A DNA stretch of 64,000 nucleotides from Virgibacillus dokdonensis (GCF_900166595.1 NZ_LT745763.1:4004018-4068017); one strand, 5' to 3'; positions 17,110-25,574 are shown, numbered from the stretch's first letter. The notes: generated by a model not told the origin, from the sequence alone. Made by a program: numbers and translations.

Positions 17110-18017
17110 GTGAGCATCGATTATAAAATAGTTAACTCATTAGAACAATATGAAAGATTACTTCAAATTACCATTCGGAAGAGAGGAAAGATTTCTTTCG
17201 CTATACGATGATGCAGCCATTTAAAAAAATGTGGAAATTAATTAATGTCCCTATAAAAGCGAAGAAAGAAAATGGTTATGACGTTTTAATGGCTACGAAA
17301 ATGCTTGGTTATGCAGACATTTCTGATGATAAAACCATTAAAGAAGCACTCACTATTTTAAAAGGTAGCAATGCTTATGCAGTAGCAGAAAATACGATTA
17401 AAACATGTATAGATAAAGCGGTTCATGCAGGTTTGAAAATAAATGCTAAGGAAATAAAATTAGGACTGTATATTTCTGATCCTGAAAAATTAAAACTATC
17501 AAATGGCTATACAGGGTTTGGAGGAATACCTGGATTTATTACGGTAAATATATATCCAAATCATTATAATTTGCCGAGAATCCCAGCGGTAATAGCTCAT
17601 GAATTTCATCATAATATACGTTTTTCTTATTTTGATTGGGATTACGGAAATGTTACAGTAGCTGATTATCTCGTTATAGAGGGGTTAGCTGAATCATTTG
17701 CAAGAGAGTTATATGGAGCAGAGCAATTAGGCCCTTGGGTTACAAGTATGAATAAAGAAGAAGTAGAGTATTCCACCAATGTTATTAGAGAAGCGCTTGA
17801 GTTAAAGGGGTTTGCAGAGGTAAGCAGCTATATGTTTGGCGATGAAATTGCTGCGCAAGAAGGGTATCAACCTGTTGGTCTTCCTTTCTGCGCTGGTTAT
17901 GCAGTAGGATATAAAGCTGTTCAAGCTTATATGAAAAAGTATAACAAAACCATATACGAAGCAACCTTAGCTTCAACAGATGACATAATTAATGGTTGTG
18001 AATTGTTTGCCACATAA
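17110..18017 (+). pseudogene. DUF2268 putative Zn-dependent protease, N-terminal frameshift
   Basis: The 17208-18017 frame encodes 269 residues of a DUF2268 protein. It includes TGFGGIPGFI, the zinc motif HEFHHN near residue 132 of this frame and the following EGLAESFARELYG, as in YjaZ-like family members. The natural start is GTG 17110, behind AAGGAGG and a MerR-type promoter. That frame (SIDYKIVNSLEQYERLLQ) leaves register near 17165. The correct frame resumes as HSEERKDFFRYTMMQPFKKM without an upstream start. A one-base deletion near 17165 explains this. The ATG at 17208 could still give a shortened protein, but its ribosome site is poor. Confidence 0.75.
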
Positions 18018-18045
18018 ATTTCTTTGTAAAATAGCTTATCACATA

Positions 18046-18074
18046 AAAGCACAGATATCGTTCTGTGCTTTTTA
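18046..18074 (+). terminator. Rho-independent terminator of the DUF2268 gene
   Basis: AAAGCACAGA and TCTGTGCTTT form ten perfect pairs around six bases, followed by TTT. It starts 28 bases after the stop. The same stem sequence recurs at 56010-56052. Confidence 0.85.
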
Positions 18075-18362
18075 TCCTTGGATATTTATAGCTGAAAATT
18101 TTATAGGTAATGGTCTGCCTAACGCGTATAGAGCAAATTCTACAAGCTAGGTCAGGGATTATAGTTATTCCAAAAAGCCGCTCAACCTCTGCAATTGGGT
18201 CAAAATTGGTTCGCATAAATTTTTAAGGTCCTCTCCAAAAGATAAAAAAAGATTGGGACGTTTTTGGAGCTTCGTAGTGGTTAAACAGGAATTACAGCTG
18301 TTTTAAAGGGCAATTATAACTTTGTTATGTCACAATCGCGCCCGTTAGCAAAGCGAAAAAAA

Positions 18363-18750
18363 TTAGTCATTTGCCGATGAGGAAGTGATCCTTAAATAAT
18401 ATCCATCTGGATCCATTATTCTGAAACCCTCCAATCCCAAGGTCTTTTGGTTATTTCATTCTGTATTGGATATTCTTTAGAGACTACGTTGTTATGTGCT
18501 TCCTGTAAATCTTCAACTTCCAAAACTATTTCTATTCCTAAACCAACTTGTTGACCATGAAGGTCACTAAGTGAATGATTTTGAGACAAATTTCCCATTT
18601 TCTCCAAACCTAAAACTACATCATCATTCCTAACAGATATGTAGCCTTTATTAGCATCCATATCTTTAGGAAGCTGAAAGCCTAACACATCATATAAAAC
18701 TTGATGGACTTTTCTATATCTGCCACGAACAATTCTAGTCTTAATTTCAT
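18363..18750 (-). pseudogene. VOC-family (glyoxalase/bleomycin-resistance-like) gene with two frameshifts
   Basis: Three frames together give one VOC protein of about 125 residues. They are MKLRLELFVADIEKSIKFY behind GGAGATAAA, then VLGFQLPKDMDANKGYISVR onward to KRPWDWRVSE, then FRIMDPDGYYLRITSS to the stop at 18363. The first break fits a two-base AT insertion in TTTTATATGATG. The second fits loss of seven bases between short repeats of TTCAGAAT. The C-terminal glutamate/aspartate metal region survives only out of frame. It is non-functional as it stands; substrate unknown. Confidence 0.78.
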
Positions 18751-18854
18751 TTTATCTCCGTTTCCCCATATTTTGTTACGTTTAAAATTACCGGTATGTT
18801 TGAATCAACTCAAGTATTTGATAATAGTAGATTCGTCATCCTAATTTATATTTT

Positions 18855-19799
18855 TTATAAACAACTCATTATAGTATTACCGAAAGACCTGATATCAGAT
18901 AAATAATCATATCCTTCTGGTGAACCAAAACTATTAAACATGCGAACAGCAACCAAGTTTTCACGGGGAATTACTAATAAATTAACACCTGTATAACCCA
19001 GTATTTGATATGAATCTTTTGGAACTTTTTCACCTATTTCTGATTTCTTTGTAGGTAAATCTTTTACAAACCATAAGAAACCATTTTGCGGTAGACTTTT
19101 ATCTATACTTCTTAGGCTTTGTACAGATGTAGCCAATTGTATAATTTCTTTTGGTACAGTTTGGCTTCCGTCTATATTTCCTTGTTTAAGGTGCAAATAA
19201 CCCCAAAAAGCCAATTCACGTGCCGACACATACATATTCATCTTGTCGCCTTCTGTGCTTTCAGGAGTTTTCCAATTTGCATCTTTCTTATCACGAAGTA
19301 TTACATCAACAAGTTTTTCGTGTTTGTGCGCATACCAATTTGATTCAGAGAATGCTAACGGCGTAAACACATTTTCGTTAACTATTTCGGACACCGTTTT
19401 CCCTGTAGTCCTCTTAACAATTTGAGTTAAAGCATGAACTCCAACCTGTCTATATGCCCAGTTTCGCCCAACAGGATACTCGCGAAAAACAGTTTCTTCC
19501 TTTTGATTCAAACCGTGAGTATGTGTTAATAAATGTCTGATTTTAGTATTTTTCCAAATGGCATCTTCCAATTCTGGCAGGTATGTTAATACCGGATCAT
19601 CTATACTTTGTATGTAACCGTAATAATTGGCATATGCAACAGCAAAACCAATATAGCTTTTTCGTACAGAGGCTACGTGAAATTGAGTATCTTCTTGAAC
19701 ATCACTTGCATTTGGTTTGTTTGATTTTTTCCCAATATATTCTTCTAAAACAATGGCATCATTATGAATAACAAATACAGCAGCTCCAGAACAAATCAA
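18855..19799 (-). CDS. Serine hydrolase, class C beta-lactamase-like family
   Basis: The 314-residue product matches the beta-lactamase/PBP4-like serine hydrolase family (PF00144). The nucleophile motif SVRK (SxxK) is at residues 44-47, a YRQVG segment near 125 occupies the YxN position, and LLTHTHGLN is the conserved family stretch. Such proteins are often esterases rather than lactamases. No signal peptide is present. The only canonical start is TTG 19799. The frame stays open upstream for about 25 codons to a TTA placed eight bases after GGAGG, where a TTG or ATG would be expected, so the original start may have been lost. The protein may therefore be N-terminally shortened. Confidence 0.75.
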   Translation of the reverse strand: MICSGAAVFVIHNDAIVLEEYIGKKSNKPNASDVQEDTQFHVASVRKSYIGFAVAYANYYGYIQSIDDPVLTYLPELEDAIWKNTKIRHLLTHTHGLNQKEETVFREYPVGRNWAYRQVGVHALTQIVKRTTGKTVSEIVNENVFTPLAFSESNWYAHKHEKLVDVILRDKKDANWKTPESTEGDKMNMYVSARELAFWGYLHLKQGNIDGSQTVPKEIIQLATSVQSLRSIDKSLPQNGFLWFVKDLPTKKSEIGEKVPKDSYQILGYTGVNLLVIPRENLVAVRMFNSFGSPEGYDYLSDIRSFGNTIMSCL

Positions 19800-20307
19800 T
19801 TGGTTAAATGTATTAATAACGTGGTCTAATATGAAAGAAAAATTATTATTACCTTTATACTTAGGAAATAATTAAAGCACCTCCAATCCCTTGCAAATAC
19901 TCGTAAAGACTTGTTAGCTGATATCTTCATTAATGAAAGTAAGTCTTACAGCACTTTAGTAGATCTGTTTTTTAATTGTTATTTAAACTTCCTGTACCTC
20001 TAATAAATTCTACAAAAAAGAGTCCTTATCCTTCTTTAAGAATAATACTCACTAATAAATATGGAATTATTACAACTTATTATGCTAATTGTTTGCATGT
20101 ACATAAACACCCCCCCTCTATATTAGGATAGATGTCGTTCACAGTTTAATTTACATATTATAACAGATTTAAGATCCTTTTTTCAATTGCCCTTTATCAT
20201 CACAATAATATTGATTTTTATAAAAAACTTCAATTTTATTAAAATAAACTTTAGTTTTGTTTATTTTTATGTTAAAGTTTTCTTAAACATTATAAAGGGG
20301 TGTGTAA
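19800..20307. other. AT-rich intergenic region with an operator-like repeat
   Basis: No gene is seen. Near the right end AAATAAAC and GTTTATTT (20242-20249 and 20259-20266) form an inverted repeat with a nine-base spacer, within a wider repeat AAAACTT ... AAAGTTTT. It sits about 45 bases before the start of the DUF2089 regulator gene and could be an autoregulatory operator. Confidence 0.4.
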
Positions 20308-20607
20308 ATGGGTATAAAAGATGTTCCTGGTTGGATATTGTCATTGGATGAAGAAGATCTGGAATTCATTAAGAAATTTGTTATGCAATCAGGTTCCTTA
20401 AAAAAAATTGCGAAAATTTATGATGTATCTTATCCAACAGTGAGGATTAAGTTGGATAGGTTAATTGAGAAAATAAAATTAAATGATAATACGGATAATG
20501 AGGAATTTATTCAGTTTATTAAAAAACTATCAATAGATGACCGGATTAACTTAGAAGAAGCAAAACTAATTATTGAAAAATATAAACAGGAAAAAGGTGA
20601 CAGATAA
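20308..20607 (+). CDS. DUF2089-family putative DNA-binding regulator
   Basis: The 99-residue product fits the zinc-finger-less DUF2089 group. The N-terminal part (VPGWILSLDEEDLEFIKKFV) leads into a helix-turn-helix (SGSLKKIAKIYDVSYPTVRIKLDRLIEKI). The C-terminal helical segment ends in EEAKLIIEKYKQEK. AAAGGGGTGTG precedes the ATG. It overlaps the next membrane-protein gene by one base (TAATG), a pairing common for this family in Bacillaceae, where the membrane partner may tether or modulate the regulator. The regulon is unknown. Confidence 0.75.
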   Translation: MGIKDVPGWILSLDEEDLEFIKKFVMQSGSLKKIAKIYDVSYPTVRIKLDRLIEKIKLNDNTDNEEFIQFIKKLSIDDRINLEEAKLIIEKYKQEKGDR

Positions 20608-20894
20608 TGTTTGGTTTTGGTTTTTTTGATGCTTTTATTGCTGCTGGAGTATTTGGTTTGCAATACTTTTTATCAAGCAGAAATAGTGTTTACTTGGGAG
20701 GAATAATTCCATTATTATTCGTGGTTTGGCGTACTTGGACATTCGTTAATGAAAATGAAAAGTTGCTCCATTATGTCTTAATTCTTTCAGTTGGTCTAGC
20801 CTTTCTTATTGGGGGATGGTATGAGGGAAGAAATGTTGTTCGTGAAAAGAGGAAACAGGAATTGAATAAAATGAAATCCTATGACATGAAGTAA
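20607..20894 (+). CDS. Membrane protein co-transcribed with the DUF2089 regulator
   Basis: The 95-residue protein has three hydrophobic stretches (FDAFIAAGVFGLQYFL, GGIIPLLFVVWRTW, YVLILSVGLAFLIGGW) and a basic cytoplasmic tail ending NKMKSYDMK. Its ATG overlaps the regulator's stop, so the two are translationally coupled. No family or enzymatic motif is visible. A sensor or anchor role for the upstream regulator is inferred from linkage only. Confidence 0.65.
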   Translation: MFGFGFFDAFIAAGVFGLQYFLSSRNSVYLGGIIPLLFVVWRTWTFVNENEKLLHYVLILSVGLAFLIGGWYEGRNVVREKRKQELNKMKSYDMK

Positions 20895-21072
20895 ATAACT
20901 AAAAAAAGTGTGGATAAGGTTCTGCATAAACTGCAACAATTACGTTGTTATGCCAGTTTTTTACTTTCTAATTCGATTATGAGTTGCTCAACAAGGACAA
21001 TGGATTACTCGTCATTAAGAGAGCAAAATACATGTAAATTTTCTACATTTTAGACCAACGTATAAAATAAGA

Positions 21073-21102
21073 AATCCCTCAACCGCAGACGATTGAGGGA
21101 TT
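21073..21102 (-). terminator. Hairpin terminator between convergent units
   Basis: AATCCCTCAA and TTGAGGGATT pair perfectly around ten bases. On the minus strand it is followed by TCTTATTTTAT. It lies downstream of the toxin-immunity operon and probably ends it, or acts in both directions. Confidence 0.65.
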
Positions 21103-21120
21103 CCAAAAACTTGTATAATT

Positions 21121-21198
21121 CGTTTTGAGAACTGTGGTTGATTGTAAAATAAGGGATTTAACGTGATTTTGCTGTATATTACGTGTGTTTATCCACAG
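21121..21198 (+). repeat. Repeat related to 40144-40229
   Basis: Both copies begin CGTTTTGAGAACTG, share GTAAAAT and TTTTG blocks and end TTATCCACAG after a similar length. Both are followed within about 200 bases by GGACATACT. The shared ends suggest a common mobile-element border or plasmid-type sequence. Its nature is unknown. Confidence 0.4.
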
Positions 21199-21436
21199 AA
21201 TTTCAGACAAATGTGTATAACTATTTTAAATACGGTTTTAAGTTTTCTTGTATTTAAATATATCTTTTAATATCCACCCAAGGGGTTGAAATACAATAGG
21301 AGCTTTTTAGAACTAACAATTAAAATAATCCTTTAAGAACTCAAAAAATGTGCCTTTCGCTGATTAAAATGAAATAAGGTTGGACATACTGAAAACTATC
21401 AAAATAAAGTGTTAGGTAGTTTTCATATGTTAATAG

Positions 21437-21949
21437 TTAATTTATTATTTGTAATCCCCTTAAAACTTCTGTCCGCAAATCACCCTCAATATTCCTATTC
21501 TTATACTCATCCAATAAAAGAACTATTCTCTGAATATAAGTATCTGAATCCTCTATACATTTCGCAAAGCAATCCATAAAATGATCTACTAATGTATCAT
21601 CAACTAAAGCAATTGGTTCTGGATAATATTTGACGCCTTCTCTTTCAAATGCTTTTCTACTAGTATAAGCAACAGCATCAATAACACAGTTCCAAGCTAA
21701 GACATCTGTTTCATTATCAGATATCTCTTGGATTATTGTTATACCATTTTCCTCATTAACTAATAATTCATAAAGAATATCCCCTATATTTTCTTTACCT
21801 TTTAGCCATCCCCAACATTTATATATAACTTCCTGTGCTAAAATTTGATCTTCCTTTTGAGAAAATACCGACAAAACTTTTTCTGAAAGTCCAAGAAAAA
21901 ATATTACTTTACCATCTTCTGTTAAACTACTAAAGTTAGTATTAACCAT
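21437..21949 (-). CDS. Immunity protein, Imm6-like
   Basis: The gene lies 13 bases after the LXG toxin gene on the same strand, the standard position for the cognate immunity protein. The 170-residue product is acidic and helical, with CWGWLKGKENIGDILYELL, DVLAWNCVIDAVAYTSRKAF and LVDDTLVDHFMDCF, which resemble the Imm6 family as I remember it. GGAGG lies just before ATG 21949, whereas the longer frame from 21982 has none. It should bind and neutralise the deaminase domain. The pairing is certain by position; the family name is tentative. Confidence 0.7.
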   Translation of the reverse strand: MVNTNFSSLTEDGKVIFFLGLSEKVLSVFSQKEDQILAQEVIYKCWGWLKGKENIGDILYELLVNEENGITIIQEISDNETDVLAWNCVIDAVAYTSRKAFEREGVKYYPEPIALVDDTLVDHFMDCFAKCIEDSDTYIQRIVLLLDEYKNRNIEGDLRTEVLRGLQIIN

Positions 21950-21962
21950 AATTAACCTCCAA

Positions 21963-23747
21963 CTAATCAATGTAATTTCCATTTTTAATCATTAGATTAA
22001 GCCTACCAGTTACTTTAATGCTTTCATCAATTTCCGATGTTACTATAATTTTTAGATTAGGGTATTTTAAACTTAATTGCTTTAACACACCAGGCGGAAC
22101 TTTATCGTTTGCTAATCCTTGATAACACTTTCTACATACACCTGAAGGATTCGATTGATGAAGTTTTAATGTTCCTGTTACATCTTCTGGTTTTATACCT
22201 GCATTTATTACTGCTGAATCAAATTCATTCAGAACCCCTTCCTCTGCATGCCTAGTGAACAAAGGGTTAGACCCTGGGGCTTTAATATTTCTGTCAGGCA
22301 TTACTTCATCTAAATCGGGTAATCCAGCTTCTTTTCGTACTTTCGGCGATCCTCCTTCAAAATTCGAATCTTCTAATCCTTTTACATCAGTTTTTCCAAC
22401 TGCCACTGTTTCAGTTTCTGGAACGTTCCATTTTTTCCTTAGAGCATTTATTTCAGCTTTACCAATATCAATCTTACTTTCTTTACCCGTACCCTTACTC
22501 TCTATCCTTTCCCCTCCGCCATTATTCATATTAACCATCTGCGGATTGACGTGACTTTCAAGATCTTTATCTCTAAGTATAAAGTTTGCGCCACCAGTTG
22601 AAAGGGCATAGTCTTTACCAAAAGTGAACTTCTCTCTCACTTTAGCCATTCCAGCTTTAGCTGCATCTACCTTTTTCCGATAATAATTACCACTAAAAGG
22701 CTTACTATCCAATAACTTCGGAGCTCTTCTTGCTGCGCCTGCGCCTAGTTTTGCAACGCCTGATGCTCCTTTGACAGCCAAACTACTTGGTATCAAGGCA
22801 GGCAGTGCAGCACCAGTAACGTACATAACTCCTTCACTTTCCACAGTATCTGTGAAGGCTTGGGCAGTTGATTCTACTGCACGCATAGGGTCTTGTAAAA
22901 ATTGTATCGCAGCTCGTGTGTAGGCATCAACTGTTTCATCTGCACTTTCTTTTAACCAAGATGGCTCCACAGGATCAGGTACAACGCCAGATACGGCAAC
23001 AACACCTGCATCTTTAACAACGGTTAGCAGTCCCGTAACCATGCCCGCAATGCTGTTTACTATCCCTTTTTCAAAATCATCGACAGCTTTGTTTACACTA
23101 CTGACAACATCCATGACACCTTCAAAGAAATTCGTATATTTCCTTTTTACGTTTCCGGCCAAGTTATTGTATTCATCATCCGCATTTTCAAATTTTTTTA
23201 CCTTAGAATTATATAAATCCCATAACTCGTCCATATTACGTTCCAGCTTTTTTCTCGTTGCTTCAATACTCGTTTGGATACGCTCCATATGGCGTCGGTT
23301 GATCTCACTTGCTTCTTTTTCCGCATCCGTTGGGTCATCAAACATACCGAAAAATGAAGCAGGTTGCTGATAGCTTTTGTTTAATGCCTTAAACAGATTA
23401 TTCGTTATACCGCCCTCTATTTGCTTTAAATTCGCCCAAATATCATTACGATCCACACGCATCATCGTATTCCTTGAAATCGGTGAGATATATCTCGTCG
23501 TGTCTGTTACATAATTTTCAAACAGGGATAAAAGGTCATTGATCTGTGTTTCATAATTAGCAATTTTTTCTTTCGAGCTGCTAATGTTCTGATCCCATGC
23601 TTCAACACTTTTTCCCTCATTTGTTTGCACAAAGGTACTCACTTTATCAAGTGAATCGTCCATTTTTCCTAAAGCACTTTTATATTTCCGAAGTTCGCCA
23701 ATAATATCATCTAAAACCCCATAATTAATTTGTAAGTCACGCTTCAC
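21963..23747 (-). CDS. LXG-domain toxin with YwqJ-like deaminase C-terminus
   Basis: This is a 594-residue polymorphic toxin exported by the type VII (Yuk/Ess) system. Residues 1-200 are the helical LXG domain. A hydrophobic middle follows (about 235-345, with VVAVSGVV and GAALPALIPSSLAVKGASG). The last 125 residues are a deaminase fold: HAE at 500-502 and the zinc cysteines GVCRKC at 538-541. Length, LXG head and deaminase tail match B. subtilis YwqJ. It probably deaminates a nucleic-acid base or nucleotide in rival cells. The downstream gene supplies immunity. No small LXG chaperone gene is seen upstream. All key residues are present, so it may be active. Confidence 0.85.
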   Translation of the reverse strand: MKRDLQINYGVLDDIIGELRKYKSALGKMDDSLDKVSTFVQTNEGKSVEAWDQNISSSKEKIANYETQINDLLSLFENYVTDTTRYISPISRNTMMRVDRNDIWANLKQIEGGITNNLFKALNKSYQQPASFFGMFDDPTDAEKEASEINRRHMERIQTSIEATRKKLERNMDELWDLYNSKVKKFENADDEYNNLAGNVKRKYTNFFEGVMDVVSSVNKAVDDFEKGIVNSIAGMVTGLLTVVKDAGVVAVSGVVPDPVEPSWLKESADETVDAYTRAAIQFLQDPMRAVESTAQAFTDTVESEGVMYVTGAALPALIPSSLAVKGASGVAKLGAGAARRAPKLLDSKPFSGNYYRKKVDAAKAGMAKVREKFTFGKDYALSTGGANFILRDKDLESHVNPQMVNMNNGGGERIESKGTGKESKIDIGKAEINALRKKWNVPETETVAVGKTDVKGLEDSNFEGGSPKVRKEAGLPDLDEVMPDRNIKAPGSNPLFTRHAEEGVLNEFDSAVINAGIKPEDVTGTLKLHQSNPSGVCRKCYQGLANDKVPPGVLKQLSLKYPNLKIIVTSEIDESIKVTGRLNLMIKNGNYID

Positions 23748-23930
23748 AAACTGTCCCCCTTCTCCCTCTCCTTTTAAATCCCCTTGTTATTAAGACATTT
23801 CAGTTTTCTTCCTCTATATAAATTCTAATGGCAAAATAATCCATACACCATGCGTCTTTTTTCCTTGTTTTTATATAGGTTGTTTTTACTACTTAAACAT
23901 TTTTGGTCTATATTTGAGTAAATAAAAGCA

Positions 23931-23972
23931 CCATCTCTTGTAACTAATTTCATTTTTAGTTACAGAAGATGG
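23931..23972. terminator. Bidirectional terminator between yolD operon and LXG toxin
   Basis: CCATCTCTTGTAACTAA pairs with TTAGTTACAGAAGATGG with one mismatch. It follows the YolD stop on the minus strand and continues with GCTTTTATTT. It belongs to a recurrent hairpin type also seen at 24621-24666 and 30008-30054. Confidence 0.75.
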
Positions 23973-24007
23973 TAAAGTTAATGAGAAAACGTAAGGGATG
24001 TGCTCGT

Positions 24008-24322
24008 TCATTTTATCCGTACATTAATCATGCACTCAATAGGCAAACGTTGCCCAACAATGTTTATGTATTTATTTTGCTTATTGATACTGGTTATCTT
24101 ACCTTTTACTTTATAAAAATCATGTTTATCAAAATACTTTAATTCGACAGTTAAATCATTTGCTACAGCCATCAGTAATTTTGTGTTTATTTCCTCTTGC
24201 TGCTGTTCATCCAAAATCGGCTTCTCTTTATAGTCCTGTTCCTTCCACATTTCTTGAAGCATTTCAATATGTTCAGGCATCATGATAGATGTCCATTTTA
24301 TTGTACCTCGATTATTAACCAT
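24008..24322 (-). CDS. YolD-like protein
   Basis: The 104-residue product fits the YolD-like family (PF08863): RGTIKWTSIMMPEHIEMLQE near the N-terminus and a small beta-barrel-like C-terminal half (VKGKITSINKQNKYINIV). YolD proteins usually accompany Y-family polymerases such as UvrX and are SOS-induced; no polymerase gene is present here. It overlaps the preceding 71-residue gene by one base, and two LexA-like boxes precede the pair. Its molecular role is not established. Confidence 0.85.
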   Translation of the reverse strand: MVNNRGTIKWTSIMMPEHIEMLQEMWKEQDYKEKPILDEQQQEEINTKLLMAVANDLTVELKYFDKHDFYKVKGKITSINKQNKYINIVGQRLPIECMINVRIK

Positions 24323-24537
24323 TATGAAACAACCTTCTTTCTTACTTTTCCAGCGGATAAAATATTTTCAATGTTAAATGTTCGCACTTGTTTACGATAA
24401 AAGCAATAGGCTAAAATACTATTTTCTTTTATCTCCAATACACGTACGTAGCGTTCAGTTACTTGATTATTGCTATCCATATAAAAGATGATGATCTTTT
24501 GCTTGTTATCTAATGAATTTTTAAATAAGCCTAACAT
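24322..24537 (-). CDS. Short WYL-like protein upstream of yolD
   Basis: The 71-residue product (IIFYMDSNNQVTERYVRVLE, then AYCFYRKQVRTFNIENILSA) resembles the short beta-barrel proteins often encoded directly before YolD in bacilli, similar to the ligand-sensing part of WYL domains. The stop and the next ATG overlap (TAATG). AAGGTGGTG provides the ribosome site. Expression should follow the LexA boxes upstream. Function unknown. Confidence 0.7.
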   Translation of the reverse strand: MLGLFKNSLDNKQKIIIFYMDSNNQVTERYVRVLEIKENSILAYCFYRKQVRTFNIENILSAGKVRKKVVS

Positions 24538-24551
24538 GATTACACCACCTT

Positions 24552-24595
24552 AGAACGTTTGTTCTTAGCATACCATAAAAACGAACAAATGTACG
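24552..24595 (-). promoter_or_regulatory. SOS promoter with two LexA-like boxes
   Basis: AGAACGTTTGTTCT (24552-24565) and CGAACAAATGTACG (24582-24595) both match the Bacillus LexA consensus CGAACnnnnGTTCG at most positions. A TATGCT or TATGGT -10 lies between them on the minus strand. Their placement around the promoter of the yolD pair fits direct SOS repression. Confidence 0.75.
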
Positions 24596-24620
24596 TGTTA
24601 TTTTATGGAAAACAAAAAAT

Positions 24621-24666
24621 ACCACCTCCCCGTAACTTATTTCGATAATAGTTACTGGAGGTGGTT
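24621..24666. terminator. Bidirectional terminator upstream of the yolD promoter
   Basis: ACCACCTCCCCGTAACT pairs with AGTTACTGGAGGTGGT with one bulge. It ends the small membrane-protein gene on the minus strand and insulates the SOS promoter. It closely resembles the hairpin at 30008-30054. Confidence 0.75.
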
Positions 24667-24696
24667 TAAAACATAACATTAATATACTGTTTTCAA

Positions 24697-24864
24697 CTAA
24701 TGCTTCCTAGATTTATTTTTATCAAATAAGTGCACAATGAATAATACGCCAAAAACTACAATAAGCCCCACAGTTAATAAATAAAGCCAATCTTTTTCAA
24801 TTTCAAATATATTAACTAAGTATAATACCAAAAACACATAAATAATTGTAGTCAATAATTTCAT
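24697..24864 (-). CDS. Small two-span membrane protein, possible immunity peptide
   Basis: The 55-residue product starts MKLLTTIIYVFLVLYLVNI and has a second span (LLTVGLIVVFGVLFIVHLF), then a basic tail DKNKSRKH. GGGAG lies before ATG 24864. Its start overlaps the stop of the truncated peptide gene upstream (ATGA), so they form a coupled pair. Small membrane proteins coupled to secreted peptides are often immunity proteins, which is the inference here. No family assigned. Confidence 0.6.
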   Translation of the reverse strand: MKLLTTIIYVFLVLYLVNIFEIEKDWLYLLTVGLIVVFGVLFIVHLFDKNKSRKH

Positions 24865-25064
24865 GATAGCAACTCCCAAAACGCAATATCTATCCATCCA
24901 TTATTAGGATATTTATCCCTTTTGTCAATTTGTTTAGCAATCGCTAACGCCGCTCCTGCTGCCCAAGCTAATTTATGAGCTCCCAAAGCTTTTAATCGGC
25001 TTACGACTGTTTTCGTGAAAACTCTTTGAGCTTCTTTTTTACCTTTACTTAGACGAATGAAAAA
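24861..25064 (-). pseudogene. Truncated gene for a secreted-peptide-like protein (C-terminal part)
   Basis: About 66 codons without a start encode FTKTVVSRLKALGAHKLAWA, AGAALAIAKQIDKRDK and NNGWIDIAFWELLS, ending in a TGA that overlaps the next ATG. The basic amphipathic and alanine-rich helix followed by a short aromatic tail resembles bacteriocin-like secreted peptides. The 5' half is missing where the integrase remnant begins at about 25065, so a recombination event cut it. The bacteriocin reading is tentative. Confidence 0.45.
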
Positions 25065-25529
25065 ATAAATGCGTGGTTACGAACTAACAACTCCCAAAAC
25101 AGATGGATCCATCCGCTTAATAAGCATGGAACAATCCGTTATGGACATGCTACGAAAAGTCGTTCAAGAAAACGATAAACATAAAATGCAATATAGAACT
25201 TTAATTGAAGACTATCACGCCAAAGATTTTGCATCCGCAAGAGCAAACGGATTTCCTTTTGTTACAAAGACAATTTTCACCAGAATGAATCGTCTCATGC
25301 GAAAAACAAGTATAAAAAAGTATGCTACACCTCACATTTTAGACATACTCATATTAGTATGCTAGCCGAAGCTGGTGTTGATATTACTACAATCATGAAG
25401 CGCGTTGGCCATGAAGATATTGATACTACTAAGCGGATTTACACACATGTTACGGATAAAATGAAAAGGGATGGAACCGAAAAGATATCTAATCTTTACG
25501 GAAACATCCTTGAAAAAACAACTTTTTAA
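25065..25529 (+). pseudogene. Tyrosine recombinase (integrase) C-terminal remnant with frameshift
   Basis: The fragment begins RGYELTTPKTDGSIRLISME, giving the first catalytic arginine. It continues to TPHI, then loses one T and shifts frame. After the shift RHTHISMLAEAGVDITTIMK, VGHEDIDTTKRIYTHV supplies the HxxR, the second histidine and the catalytic tyrosine. It ends at 25529. The N-terminal arm-binding and core domains are missing. It is the relic of an integrated phage or island. The groEL-like sequence just downstream may be its attachment site. Confidence 0.82.
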
Positions 25530-25574
25530 AAAATGTGAGGTTTTTGTGAGATTTTCTCCAAATATCACCTAACC

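Larger units (their letters stand above)
20895..21436. other. Intergenic region with terminator, DnaA-box-like site and a repeat shared with 40.1 kb
   Basis: No gene is seen. It contains a strong hairpin at 21073-21102, a 78-base stretch (21121-21198) related to 40144-40229, and a TTATCCACA at 21189 identical to a DnaA box. The right part, up to the end of the immunity gene, is featureless and AT-rich. Confidence 0.45.

Noticed and set aside
18117..18216. Minus-strand frame starting MRTNFDPIAEVERLFG
   Set aside because: The start looks protein-like, but the frame degrades into the terminator and coding strand of the DUF2268 gene and has no ribosome site.
21189..21197. DnaA box as evidence of a replication origin
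   Set aside because: Single TTATCCACA motifs occur here and at 40220 without clusters, an AT-rich unwinding element or a replication gene.
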